NCBI RefSeq assembly: GCF_000772085.1
Contig: NZ_CP009755.1
Span: forward strand, 2,108,001-2,172,000
Direction: 5' to 3'
Source of the DNA: Curtobacterium sp. MR_MD2014
Lineage (GTDB): Bacteria > Actinomycetota > Actinomycetes > Actinomycetales > Microbacteriaceae
Length of the DNA: 64,000 bases
Positions 34,976 through 42,605 of the stretch are shown one piece after another. Below the pieces are notes generated by a model. The model did not search any database. It saw nothing but the letters and a program-made list of their open reading frames with translations, and was not told the origin of the DNA. The position numbers and the translations under genes are program-made. How positions within the stretch are numbered: position 1 is the stretch's first letter; each line of letters starts with the position of its first letter.

Positions 34976-35011
34976 GAGAACCCCTCCGGGCCGGAGCTCG
35001 GAGGGGTTCTC
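34976..35011. terminator. Bidirectional terminator between marR and tRNA-Glu
   Basis: Perfect 13-base arms GAGAACCCCTCCG (34976-34988) and CGGAGGGGTTCTC (34999-35011) flank a 10-base loop. It lies after marR on the plus strand and after the tRNA genes on the minus strand. Confidence 0.85.
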
Positions 35012-35016
35012 GGGTG

Positions 35017-35092
35017 TGGTGACCCCAGCGGGATTCGAACCCGCGTTACCGCCGTGAGAGGGCGACGTACTAGGCCGCTATACGATGGGGCC
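35017..35092 (-). tRNA. tRNA-Glu (CTC), copy 1
   Basis: The cloverleaf folds on the minus strand: acceptor GGCCCCA / TGGGGTC with one G-U pair, anticodon loop CTCTCAC with anticodon CTC, T-loop GGTTCGAATCC. The discriminator A and the CCA end (35017-35019) are encoded. It is identical in sequence to the copy 134 bases upstream. Confidence 0.95.
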
Positions 35093-35150
35093 GCACGCCC
35101 CGCTCGAGAGCGGGACACACTCGTTGTCGGACTCGGAGGCTAGCCACCTG

Positions 35151-35226
35151 TGGTGACCCCAGCGGGATTCGAACCCGCGTTACCGCCGTGAGAGGGCGAC
35201 GTACTAGGCCGCTATACGATGGGGCC
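35151..35226 (-). tRNA. tRNA-Glu (CTC), copy 2
   Basis: Identical to the neighbouring copy, including encoded CCA (35151-35153). The two genes are probably processed from one transcript ending at the 34976 hairpin. Confidence 0.95.
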
Positions 35227-35324
35227 GTTCCGACAACCCGATAAGTATGGCACAACGCGCGCACGCTGCCAAAACGGGGCGTGTCGCCCGGGTGTGCCGC
35301 GCCTCCGGGCGGATCCGCAGTGTC

Positions 35325-35957
35325 TCAGATCGTGAGCGACTCGCCGGGCCGGAGCACGACGAGTTCCCCGTCCCCGAGCGCCTCGCGCTGCCGGTCGGTG
35401 TGCATGGCGAAGCCGATCTCGGACAGCGTCGCCTCGTGCACCGGGTAGGCGCGCCGCGGACCGACCGCGGCGATCCAGTCCATCATCTCCTCGACCTTGA
35501 GCCACGGTGCGCCGACCGGAGCAGCGAGGACCTCGACGGGGACGCCGGGCACCGTGTACGCGTCCCCGGGGTGGAAGAGACGACCGTCCACCAGCACCCC
35601 GGTGTTGTCGACGAGGGGCACCGAGGAGTGGATGCGCTGGTGCCGGGCGCCGTGCAGGTCGAGCGTGAAGGGGCCGACCTCGCGGTGGTCACCGTCGCCG
35701 ACCACCTCGACCGTGATGCCCGCGTCGGCGAGCGCCGCGGCCACGCCCGACGGCCCGAGGACCACCGCGTCCGGATTCCGGTCGAGGATCCCGTGCAGCT
35801 GCTCGGGGGTGCCGTGGTCCGGGTGCTCGTGCGTCACGACGACGGCCACGACCCCGGTCACGTCGACCGGGCGGGTGAACCCGCCGGGGTCCAGGACGAG
35901 CCGTGCCCCGTCCTTCGTGACGACCTGGCACGCGTGCTCGAGCTTGGTGACCTCCAT
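35325..35957 (-). CDS. Metallo-beta-lactamase-fold hydrolase
   Basis: This 210-residue stand-alone MBL-fold protein of the UlaG/YycJ-like kind has THEHPDHGTPEQL (the HxHxDH metal motif), then the later His/Asp ligands in FHPGDAY and AYPVHEA. The substrate is unknown; members hydrolyse lactones, phosphodiesters or thioesters. The ATG at 35957 has a TAGGGT -10 ending 7 bases upstream, so the message is probably leaderless. It is divergent from the first glycosyltransferase. Confidence 0.85.
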   Translation of the reverse strand: MEVTKLEHACQVVTKDGARLVLDPGGFTRPVDVTGVVAVVVTHEHPDHGTPEQLHGILDRNPDAVVLGPSGVAAALADAGITVEVVGDGDHREVGPFTLDLHGARHQRIHSSVPLVDNTGVLVDGRLFHPGDAYTVPGVPVEVLAAPVGAPWLKVEEMMDWIAAVGPRRAYPVHEATLSEIGFAMHTDRQREALGDGELVVLRPGESLTI

Positions 35958-35964
35958 GCGGGCG

Positions 35965-36052
35965 ACCCTACGCGCGTGGCTGCGGGGTTCCGCACGGGTC
36001 CCGCCACGGTCCTGGCACGCCGTTGTCGGACGTCGATGCGTGCCCGTAGCGT
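35965..36052. promoter_or_regulatory. Divergent leaderless promoters (MBL protein / glycosyltransferase)
   Basis: Minus-strand TAGGGT (35965-35970) ends 7 bases before the ATG at 35957. Plus-strand TAGCGT (36047-36052) ends 7 bases before the ATG at 36060. Neither gene has a Shine-Dalgarno. Confidence 0.55.
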
Positions 36053-36059
36053 CCGGGAC

Positions 36060-37406
36060 ATGGCCACCACCACCGCCGTCGCCCTGCCCGGACCCCGGCG
36101 CGTCGTGCACGTCGACCTCGATGCCGCGCTGCCGGAGCTCGTCGCCGACGGGACCGGTACGGAGGCCCTCGTCGTCGGACGCCGCGACGGGTACCCCGTC
36201 TGCACGGCCGGGCTGACGCTGACGGCCGACCCGTCCGACGCCGCGCGGGTGCTGCGGGCGCTCGCCGCATCGTCGTCCGTGACCACCCCGACCGCGCCGG
36301 CCCCCGTGCACGACGACGACCTGCCGTCGGTCTCCGTCGTCGTGTCCACCGTGGTCGACCGCGTCGAGGGCCTCGGTCGGTTGCTCGACGCCCTCGAGCG
36401 CCACGACCACCCGGAGCACGAGGTCATCGTGGTCGACAACCGTGTCCGGGTCCCGGAGGACGACCCGCTGCCGGCCCTGCTCGCGGGACGCCGTGTCCGA
36501 CTCGTCGAGGAACGGCGCCCCGGGCTGTCCGCCGGGCGGAACGCGGGGATCGCTGCGGCACGGGGCGAGGTCGTGGCGTTCACCGACGACGACGTGCAGG
36601 TCGACCCGCGCTGGCTCCGTGCCCTCGTCGAGCGCTTCGTCCGTGAGCCGGAGCTCGACGCCGTCGTCGGCGTGGTCCTGCCGACCGAGCTCGCGACGCC
36701 CGCGCAGGTCTGGTACGAGGCGTACTACGGCGGCTTCAGCGGCGAGCGCTCCTTCGAGCCGGTGACCATCGTCCCCGAGGACGTGCCCGGCGCGATGCGC
36801 TTCGCCCGCGTGGCCGCGGTGCGACCGGACGGCTCGGTCCGGCGACGGTTCCCGGTGTACGGCATCGGTGCGTACGGCGCCGGCGCGAACATGGCGTTCC
36901 GCCGGACACTGCTCGAGTCGGTCGGTGGGTTCGACCCGACCCTCGGCGCCGGGTCCCCCGCACGCGGCGGCGAGGACCTGGCGATGTTCGTCGAGACCCT
37001 CTGGCGCGGCGGACGCATCGGCTTCGAACCCCGCGCCGTCGTGCACCACCGGCACCGCCGGACCGTCGCGGAGCTGCACGCGCAGCTGCACGGCAACGGC
37101 GTCGGGTTCGCCGCCCTGCTCTGCGCACTCGTGGCCCGGGACCGACGACACGTCGCCGTCCTCGCTCGGCTCGTCCCCCTCGCGGCGACAGCGAAGGCCC
37201 GGGTCGCGGCCGCGGCCCTGTTCCGCGGCCGTGGCGCCGACCACCGACGGGCCGCGGACCCGACCCTCCCGGCTCCGGCGAGCACACCGGTGCCGCGGTC
37301 GCTGGCGTACCACGAGCTCCGGGGGTTCCCCGCGGGACCGTCCGCATGGCTCCGCAGTCGTCGACGCTGGCGCGCCGTCAGGGCGGGACGTCCCCTCGCC
37401 GGGTGA
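36060..37406 (+). CDS. Family 2 glycosyltransferase with N-terminal extra domain
   Basis: This 448-residue GT-A fold enzyme has SVSVVVSTVVDRVEGLGRLL as the start of the nucleotide-sugar domain (from about residue 90), VVDN, ERRPGLSAGRNAGIAAARGEVVAFTDDDVQVD with the DxD-type metal site, and GGEDLAMFV with the ED base motif. About 85 residues precede the GT domain and resemble, in layout, those of the gene at 42606. The C-terminal part has hydrophobic helices that may associate with the membrane. It likely adds a sugar in the polysaccharide locus that follows. The donor is unknown. Confidence 0.88.
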   Translation: MATTTAVALPGPRRVVHVDLDAALPELVADGTGTEALVVGRRDGYPVCTAGLTLTADPSDAARVLRALAASSSVTTPTAPAPVHDDDLPSVSVVVSTVVDRVEGLGRLLDALERHDHPEHEVIVVDNRVRVPEDDPLPALLAGRRVRLVEERRPGLSAGRNAGIAAARGEVVAFTDDDVQVDPRWLRALVERFVREPELDAVVGVVLPTELATPAQVWYEAYYGGFSGERSFEPVTIVPEDVPGAMRFARVAAVRPDGSVRRRFPVYGIGAYGAGANMAFRRTLLESVGGFDPTLGAGSPARGGEDLAMFVETLWRGGRIGFEPRAVVHHRHRRTVAELHAQLHGNGVGFAALLCALVARDRRHVAVLARLVPLAATAKARVAAAALFRGRGADHRRAADPTLPAPASTPVPRSLAYHELRGFPAGPSAWLRSRRRWRAVRAGRPLAG

Positions 37407-37480
37407 CCCGGAGGCGCAGCGCCACGCGTGACCGTAGGATCGGTCACGTCCGACGACTGCGTCGGGCGCGAGGAGGGCGC

Positions 37481-37684
37481 ATGCTGCTGGGTACCGACAC
37501 CGAGCGCCGTGACGTCCCGGCGGACGACGCCACGGGTCCAGCGCCGGTGCTGCACCTCGTCGCGCCGAGCGCGACGGACGCCGCCACGTGCGCGTGCGGC
37601 CACCAGCGGGAGGCGCACGAGCACTACCGACGCGGCTCGGACTGCGCGCTCTGCGACTGCCCGCGCTTCCGTCGCCGGGGCTGA
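37481..37684 (+). CDS. Small Cys/His-rich protein of unknown function
   Basis: This 67-residue ORF has an ATG at 37481 and GGAGG 5 bases upstream, a stronger ribosome binding site than most genes here. The first half is variable and acidic. The second half has clustered metal-ligand residues: CACGHQREAHEHYRRG, then DCALCDCPRFRRRG. The CxCGH...HxH...CxxCxC pattern could bind one or two zinc ions. I recognise no named family. It lies alone between a GT2 gene and a GT14-like gene in the same direction. A DNA-, RNA- or protein-binding ribbon is possible, but no function is assigned. Confidence 0.75.
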   Translation: MLLGTDTERRDVPADDATGPAPVLHLVAPSATDAATCACGHQREAHEHYRRGSDCALCDCPRFRRRG

Positions 37685-37786
37685 CCGCCGCGCTCGAGCG
37701 GTACCGCGTGCGGGAAACCGCTGCATCCCCGCAGCCGCCCCGGCGGTTCCTTGTCGGGCTCCGGGGCCGGAGTTAGCGTCGCTCGC

Positions 37787-38692
37787 ATGCCCACCCCCAC
37801 CGCGGAGCTCGCCTGCGTCGTCCTCGCACACGAGGACCCGACCCAGGTCCGCCGACTCCTCGAGGCGCTGGACCCCTTCCCCGTCTTCCTGCACTGCGAC
37901 GTCCGCACTCCGGACGCCGCGCACGACGCGATGACCGACGGGCTCCCGCCGCGCGTCCACCTGCTCGACCGCCGGCGCACCGGATGGGCGCGGTGGGAGA
38001 ACGCAGCAGCGGAGCTCGCCGGGTACCGCGCCGCGCTCGCCGGGACGGATGCGAGCCACATCGCCGTCCTGACGGGCAGCGACTACCCGCTCGCCACCGC
38101 CGACGAGGTGCGCGCGGTGCTCGGGCGCCACCCCGGTCGTTCGTTCCTCGTCACCCACCCGCTCCCGCACCCGGACTGGCGCGGCGGGGGCTGGTCGCGG
38201 TTCCGCTACCGCCACTGGGCGTGGCGCAAGCACATGCTGCGGCTGCCGGTGCCGCGTCGGCTGCCGCGTGGGGTCGTCCTGACCGGTGGGTCCCAGGTGA
38301 AGCTGATCAGTCGCGAGCACGCGCAGGCCGTGGTCGACGTCGTGGACGCCCGCCCGGACCTCGTGCGCTTCTGGCGCCGCGTGTGGATCGCCGACGAGTC
38401 GCTCGTGGCCTCGATCCTGAACTCCCCCGCACTCGTCCCGGGGTTCGCCGACGAGCACCTCGAGCACCCGCTCTGGTACATCGGGTGGGACGGTACCCGG
38501 ATGAAGAGCCCGCCGTGGCTCGGGACGCCGGACGCCGGACGCCTGCTGGAGCACTGGACCGGTCCGGACGACCAGCCGCCGTACCTGTTCGCGCGGAAGT
38601 TCTCCACGAGCCGCAGCGCCGACCTGCTCGACCTCGTCGACGCGGCGGTCGGCCTGCGGGCGCACCGTCCCGCCGGGGCCACCGCGCCGTGA
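37787..38692 (+). CDS. GT14-like (core-2/I-branching) glycosyltransferase
   Basis: This 301-residue protein resembles the Branch family (beta-1,6-N-acetylglucosaminyltransferase-like, GT14): ACVVLAHEDPTQVRRLLEAL, AVLTGSDYPLATADEV, LTGGSQVKLISREHA and WIADESLVASIL, all hallmarks of that fold. The bacterial relatives are little studied; some add pentose or GlcNAc branches to surface glycans. The ATG at 37787 follows a TAGCGT -10 by 7 bases. Its stop overlaps the start of the flippase gene as GTGA, so the two are coupled. Confidence 0.85.
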   Translation: MPTPTAELACVVLAHEDPTQVRRLLEALDPFPVFLHCDVRTPDAAHDAMTDGLPPRVHLLDRRRTGWARWENAAAELAGYRAALAGTDASHIAVLTGSDYPLATADEVRAVLGRHPGRSFLVTHPLPHPDWRGGGWSRFRYRHWAWRKHMLRLPVPRRLPRGVVLTGGSQVKLISREHAQAVVDVVDARPDLVRFWRRVWIADESLVASILNSPALVPGFADEHLEHPLWYIGWDGTRMKSPPWLGTPDAGRLLEHWTGPDDQPPYLFARKFSTSRSADLLDLVDAAVGLRAHRPAGATAP

Positions 38693-40242
38693 GCGTCCCG
38701 TCCGACACCGGGAGTGCGACGCGGACGACGACGGTGCGGCGCGCCGGGCGGCACGTCGCCCGTACCCGCGACACCACGAGCAGCCCCGGCAGCACCGCCG
38801 GCACGGACACCGGCAGCACCGACACCGGCAGCACCGCCGTCCGCACGGGTGCCTCGGCGCTCTTCGGCCGGGGCATGCTCTACGTGGTCGTCTGGTCCAT
38901 GCAGCTGGTCGTCAGCTCGCTCGTCTCCCCCGTCCTCGCGCACCTGCTGCCGCCGTCCGAGTTCGGCGTGCTCGCGTCCGCCATCGCGCTCTTCCAGGCG
39001 CTCGGCGTCCTCGCCGTGGCCGGACTCGACCAGGCGGCGGTGCTGCAACGCGCCGAGGACGGCGACGACCGTCGGGCCCGCGGGCTCGTCCCGGTCGGTG
39101 CGGTCCTCGCGACCCTCGTCACGCTCGCGGCGCTGGGGTCGCTGCCGGCGTGGGGTGACGCGGCCGGCTTCGTCGGCCAGCACCCGCTCCTCCTGGTCGC
39201 GGTGCTCTGGACGCTGCCCGCGGCGGTCGTGCAGACGTCGCTGGCGCTCCTCGTGGCGCAGGACCGGATCCGCGTCTTCGCGGTCACCAGTCTGCTGTCG
39301 TCGGTGGGCGGCTCGGTCATCGGCCTCGGCCTCCTCGTGCTCGTGCACGCCGACGCGACCACCTACGCCTGGGGCGGCGTGGTCGCGCAGGGCGTGGCGA
39401 TGGTGATCGGCGTCGTCGCCGTCCGCCCGCGCCTGCGGGGGCTGGTCGACCACGCGACGACGGCACGCGCCTTCCGGCTCGGCGTGCCGATCGCGCTGGG
39501 CAACCTGTCCTACTTCGTCCTGAACGCCGGGGACCGCATCGTCGTGCAGCGCCTCCTCGGACCCGACGAGGTGGCCCGCTACCAGATCGCCTACGTCGTC
39601 GGTTCGGCGGTCGTCCTGCTCCTGACCTTCACGAACAGCGCGTGGGCGCCGCACTTCGCCGCGCTCCGCGACGCCGCCGCACGACGGCGCCTCGCGATGC
39701 ACGCGCGTGACGAGCTGTACCTGCTCCTCGCGCCGGTGCTCCTCGCCGTGACCCTCGTGTCGCCGGTCGCGCTCCCGGTGCTGGCACCGCCCTCGTACCG
39801 GGTCGAGGAGCTGTCGGTCGTGGTGTTCGTCGTCGCCCTGACGGCCTTCCCGGTCGTCGCGAGCGGCGCCACCGGACGACTGCTCGTCGTGGAGCGCCGC
39901 GGTGTCGCCGTCGGGGTGATCGCCGCCACCGCCGCCGCCGTGAACGTCGGCGCGAACCTGCTGCTCGTCCCACCGCTCGGCATCGCCGGCGCCGCGCTGT
40001 CCACGGTGCTGTCGTACGCGCTGCTCGCCGTGCTGCAGCAGGCCGCGCTGCGGGACCGGAGGCTGTGGCGTGGACCCGCCCGCCGGGTCCCCCTCGTCGT
40101 GGTGCCGGCCGTGCTCCTGGCTGCGGCCTCCCTGCTCGCCCCGCAGGACGCCGTCTGGGACGTCGTGCGCATCGTCGGCGTCGTCGCCTGCCTGCCCTGG
40201 TTCCTGCAGCGGCTCCGGGCGGCCCGCGGCGACTCGCGCTGA
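38689..40242 (+). CDS. Polysaccharide flippase (MOP superfamily, Wzx-like)
   Basis: This 517-residue polytopic protein has about 12-14 hydrophobic segments, the oligosaccharide flippase layout: SVVSPVLAHLLPPSEFGVLASAIALFQALGVLAVAGLDQAAV near the start, then LGNLSYFVLNAGDRIVVQRLLG and LLVPPLGIAGAALSTVLSY. It should move lipid-linked repeat units across the membrane. The N-terminal ~50 residues are hydrophilic with a Thr/Gly/Ser/Asp repeat and precede the first membrane helix. Coupled to the GT14-like gene by GTGA. Confidence 0.88.
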   Translation: MSVPSDTGSATRTTTVRRAGRHVARTRDTTSSPGSTAGTDTGSTDTGSTAVRTGASALFGRGMLYVVVWSMQLVVSSLVSPVLAHLLPPSEFGVLASAIALFQALGVLAVAGLDQAAVLQRAEDGDDRRARGLVPVGAVLATLVTLAALGSLPAWGDAAGFVGQHPLLLVAVLWTLPAAVVQTSLALLVAQDRIRVFAVTSLLSSVGGSVIGLGLLVLVHADATTYAWGGVVAQGVAMVIGVVAVRPRLRGLVDHATTARAFRLGVPIALGNLSYFVLNAGDRIVVQRLLGPDEVARYQIAYVVGSAVVLLLTFTNSAWAPHFAALRDAAARRRLAMHARDELYLLLAPVLLAVTLVSPVALPVLAPPSYRVEELSVVVFVVALTAFPVVASGATGRLLVVERRGVAVGVIAATAAAVNVGANLLLVPPLGIAGAALSTVLSYALLAVLQQAALRDRRLWRGPARRVPLVVVPAVLLAAASLLAPQDAVWDVVRIVGVVACLPWFLQRLRAARGDSR

Positions 40243-40285
40243 CCTGCACCCGCGCGCACCGACGCCCGCCCGGGCAGCACGCGCG

Positions 40286-40320
40286 AGGCCCCCGGTACCC
40301 ACGCGGGGTACCGGGGGCCT
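40286..40320. terminator. Strong bidirectional terminator
   Basis: Perfect 15-base arms AGGCCCCCGGTACCC and GGGTACCGGGGGCCT flank ACGCG, between the convergent flippase and glycosyltransferase genes. Confidence 0.9.
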
Positions 40321-40334
40321 TGCATCTGCCGGGG

Positions 40335-41294
40335 TCAGACCGCGACGGGCTCCGGAGCCGGCGCCGTCGCCCGCACCACGACGGCGCCGAACGTCCGCCC
40401 GACCGCGTACCCGGTCACCGTGGCGACGACGCTCGTCACGATCGCGAGCGCACGGACACCACCACCACGGCCGACCGTCCCGAGCTCGCGCAGGAGCGCC
40501 CTCGGCAGCACCCGGGTCAGGTAGGTGCCCTCGCTCGAGAGCGAGTCCCGCGCACCGACCCGTCGGCTCAGGATGGCCTTCGAGATCCCCTCGTAGTAAC
40601 TGCGACGACGGACGTACCGCATCGACACCCGGTCGGCCGACACGCGGTGCGAGACGTTCGACCGCGGCTCGTAGCGGATCCGGGCCGTCGGGCGCATCTG
40701 GGCGATCCGGATGCAGAGCTCGGTCTCCTCGCAGCCCAGCGGCTGGTTGCCGACCCGACCGATGCCGGACCGGAACCCGCCCGCGGCGAGCAGGACGTCC
40801 CGCCGGAACGCCATGCTCGACCCGATCACGTTCCGGACGTCGCCGGCCTCGGTCGGCAGCCCGGTGTAGCTGCAGCCGACGATCCAGAGCAGCTCGTCCG
40901 GGAACGGTCCGGCGCCGGTGGTGTCCGGCCACGACGGGGTCGCGCGGCCGCCGACCCCGACGACGTCGGGCAGCTCGAGGGACTCGACGAGGTGCATCAG
41001 CCAGTCCGGGTCCGCCGCGGCGTCGTCGTCGAGGAAGGCCACGACGTCGGACGCGGCGAGTGCCACGCCCGTGTTCCGGGCGCCGGACAGGCCGCGCTCC
41101 TCGGCGTTCGGGACGACCCGCAGCTCGGGCCACCTGGCCGCGGCGCGGAGCAGCAGCTCGGGCTCGTGGTCGATCACGACGACGACCTCGGTGGCCTCGG
41201 GCTGCCGCTTCGCCGACTCCACGGCTGCCTGCAGGTCGCCCCAGCGCTGCTGGGTGTAGGCGCAGATGACGACCGCGACCGTGGGCAGGCTCAC
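40335..41294 (-). CDS. Family 2 glycosyltransferase
   Basis: This 319-residue GT-A enzyme has VAVVICAYTQQRWGDLQAAV, NAEERGLSGARNTGVALAASDVVAFLDDDAAADPDW with the metal site, and QPLGCEETELCIRI with the catalytic acid. The C-terminus has a hydrophobic helix (ALAIVTSVVATVTGYAVGRTFGAVVV), so it is likely membrane-bound. The GTG at 41294 overlaps the stop of the upstream GT gene. Together they form a two-gene operon reading away from the flippase. Confidence 0.9.
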   Translation of the reverse strand: MSLPTVAVVICAYTQQRWGDLQAAVESAKRQPEATEVVVVIDHEPELLLRAAARWPELRVVPNAEERGLSGARNTGVALAASDVVAFLDDDAAADPDWLMHLVESLELPDVVGVGGRATPSWPDTTGAGPFPDELLWIVGCSYTGLPTEAGDVRNVIGSSMAFRRDVLLAAGGFRSGIGRVGNQPLGCEETELCIRIAQMRPTARIRYEPRSNVSHRVSADRVSMRYVRRRSYYEGISKAILSRRVGARDSLSSEGTYLTRVLPRALLRELGTVGRGGGVRALAIVTSVVATVTGYAVGRTFGAVVVRATAPAPEPVAV

Positions 41295-42118
41295 GCGGCT
41301 TCCTCGTCGAGGACGGCCACCGGCTCCGCAACGGCGCGGGCGCGCACCGGCGTCGGCGCGAGACGGGCGCGGGCGGCGACCTCGCCGGCGCGACGACGCT
41401 CGTGCATGATCGAGGTGAGGACGCGGATGCCGTCGCTCACGGCGTTGAGGTTGCTCGTGCCGTGCACGCGGAGCTTCTCGTGGCTCGGGACCTCGGTGAT
41501 CGCGAAGCCGGCGGCGGACCACCGGCAGGTCAGGATCGTCTCGATCTCGAAGCCGTCACCCCACCGCATCGATCCGTCGGCGGGCTGCGGGAGCGTCGAG
41601 GACAGCAGACCGACCGTCGGCAGCGTGTCCGCCCAGAACGCGTTGTAGCCGTAGCAGAGGTCCGTGTACCGCGCACCGAGCAGCAGGTTCGAGATGATGT
41701 TGAGCCCCTTGTTGCCGAGGCCCCGGATCACCGTGATGTCGTCGCTGCCGCCGCCGGGCGCGTACCGGGACCCCTTGGCGACGTCGGCACCGGCGACGAG
41801 GGCGTCGACGAAGCGCGGGATCTCGGCGGCGTCCGCGGAGCAGTCCGCGTCGAACATGACGACGACGTCGCCGGTGACCGCCTCGAAGCCGCAGGCCAGT
41901 GCGTTGCCCTTGCCCTTCCGGGTCTGCTGCACGACCGTGATCGACGGCATCAGGCGCCGCGCGGTCGCGACGGTGTCGTCGACCGAGTTCCCGTCGACGA
42001 GGATCACCTCGTGCACGGGCGGCAGCATCGGCAGGATGATCTCGAGGTTGCGCGCCTCGTTGCGTGCGGGGATGACGACCGAGACACGGGGGTCTCGGGG
42101 TCGGACGGTGGTGCTCAT
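41291..42118 (-). CDS. Family 2 glycosyltransferase, dolichol-phosphate-mannose-synthase-like
   Basis: This 275-residue protein resembles DPM1/polyprenyl-phosphate sugar synthases: VSVVIPARNEARNLEIILPML, ILVDGNSVDDTVATARR, RKGKGNALACGFEAVTGDVVVMFDADCSAD and GSRYAPGGGSDD. It lacks C-terminal membrane helices. It could make a polyprenyl-linked sugar for the GT-C-like proteins of the region. The ATG at 42118 has AGGAG 5 bases upstream. Confidence 0.9.
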   Translation of the reverse strand: MSTTVRPRDPRVSVVIPARNEARNLEIILPMLPPVHEVILVDGNSVDDTVATARRLMPSITVVQQTRKGKGNALACGFEAVTGDVVVMFDADCSADAAEIPRFVDALVAGADVAKGSRYAPGGGSDDITVIRGLGNKGLNIISNLLLGARYTDLCYGYNAFWADTLPTVGLLSSTLPQPADGSMRWGDGFEIETILTCRWSAAGFAITEVPSHEKLRVHGTSNLNAVSDGIRVLTSIMHERRRAGEVAARARLAPTPVRARAVAEPVAVLDEEAA

Positions 42119-42579
42119 GGTGCTCCTGTCGGGTTCAGGCTGCGTGGGTCGTGTCCCGTCGGTCCGGCGCTGGGTGGGCGCCGGTGGGACGTGTGGGGAT
42201 GGTCCGTGGGGCGGGTGGGGTGCTCTCACCGCGGGGACGGGGGTACGCCGTTCCCGCGGCGGTCCCACCTTCGTCCGCGCCGTGGTCACCGGTCAACGCG
42301 GCGCGGGGTGCGTTGCGGCAGCCGCGACCGCGCGTACGGAATCCCGCAAGCGGGCGCGGATCGTGCGGGCACGGCGGCCGGGAGGCACGTGCTGACGCTC
42401 CGACGCACCGCCCGACGCGCCACGTGGCGACCGGGAGGGGCGGGACGGGTGGACCGTTCGTCCGACGTCCCGCACGTCGTCGCGTCGCGGCGCGGGGTGC
42501 GGCCGCGCGACGGTCGCTGCGGTCCGGTACCGGGCCGGGCCGCAGCCCGCGGTGCGGGCGCACGGCGCGCCTCCCGGTC
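42119..42579. other. Long non-coding gap with degenerate repeat arms
   Basis: No gene is supported here. The segment separates two minus-strand GT genes and should hold the promoter of the 41291-42118 gene. GGCCGGGAGGC (42376-42386) and GCCTCCCGGTC (42569-42579) resemble worn arms of the dispersed palindrome, about 180 bases apart. CACGTGGCGACC (42421-42432) echoes the internal motif of the 24153 repeats. The weak similarity may be chance in GC-rich DNA. Confidence 0.4.
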
Positions 42580-42602
42580 GGCACGCGGTCGGACCGCGTG
42601 CC
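42580..42602 (-). terminator. Hairpin after the 42606 glycosyltransferase
   Basis: GGCACGCGG and CCGCGTGCC form a 9-base stem with a 5-base loop, 4 bases beyond the stop codon at 42606 on the minus strand. Confidence 0.65.
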
Positions 42603-42605
42603 GGA

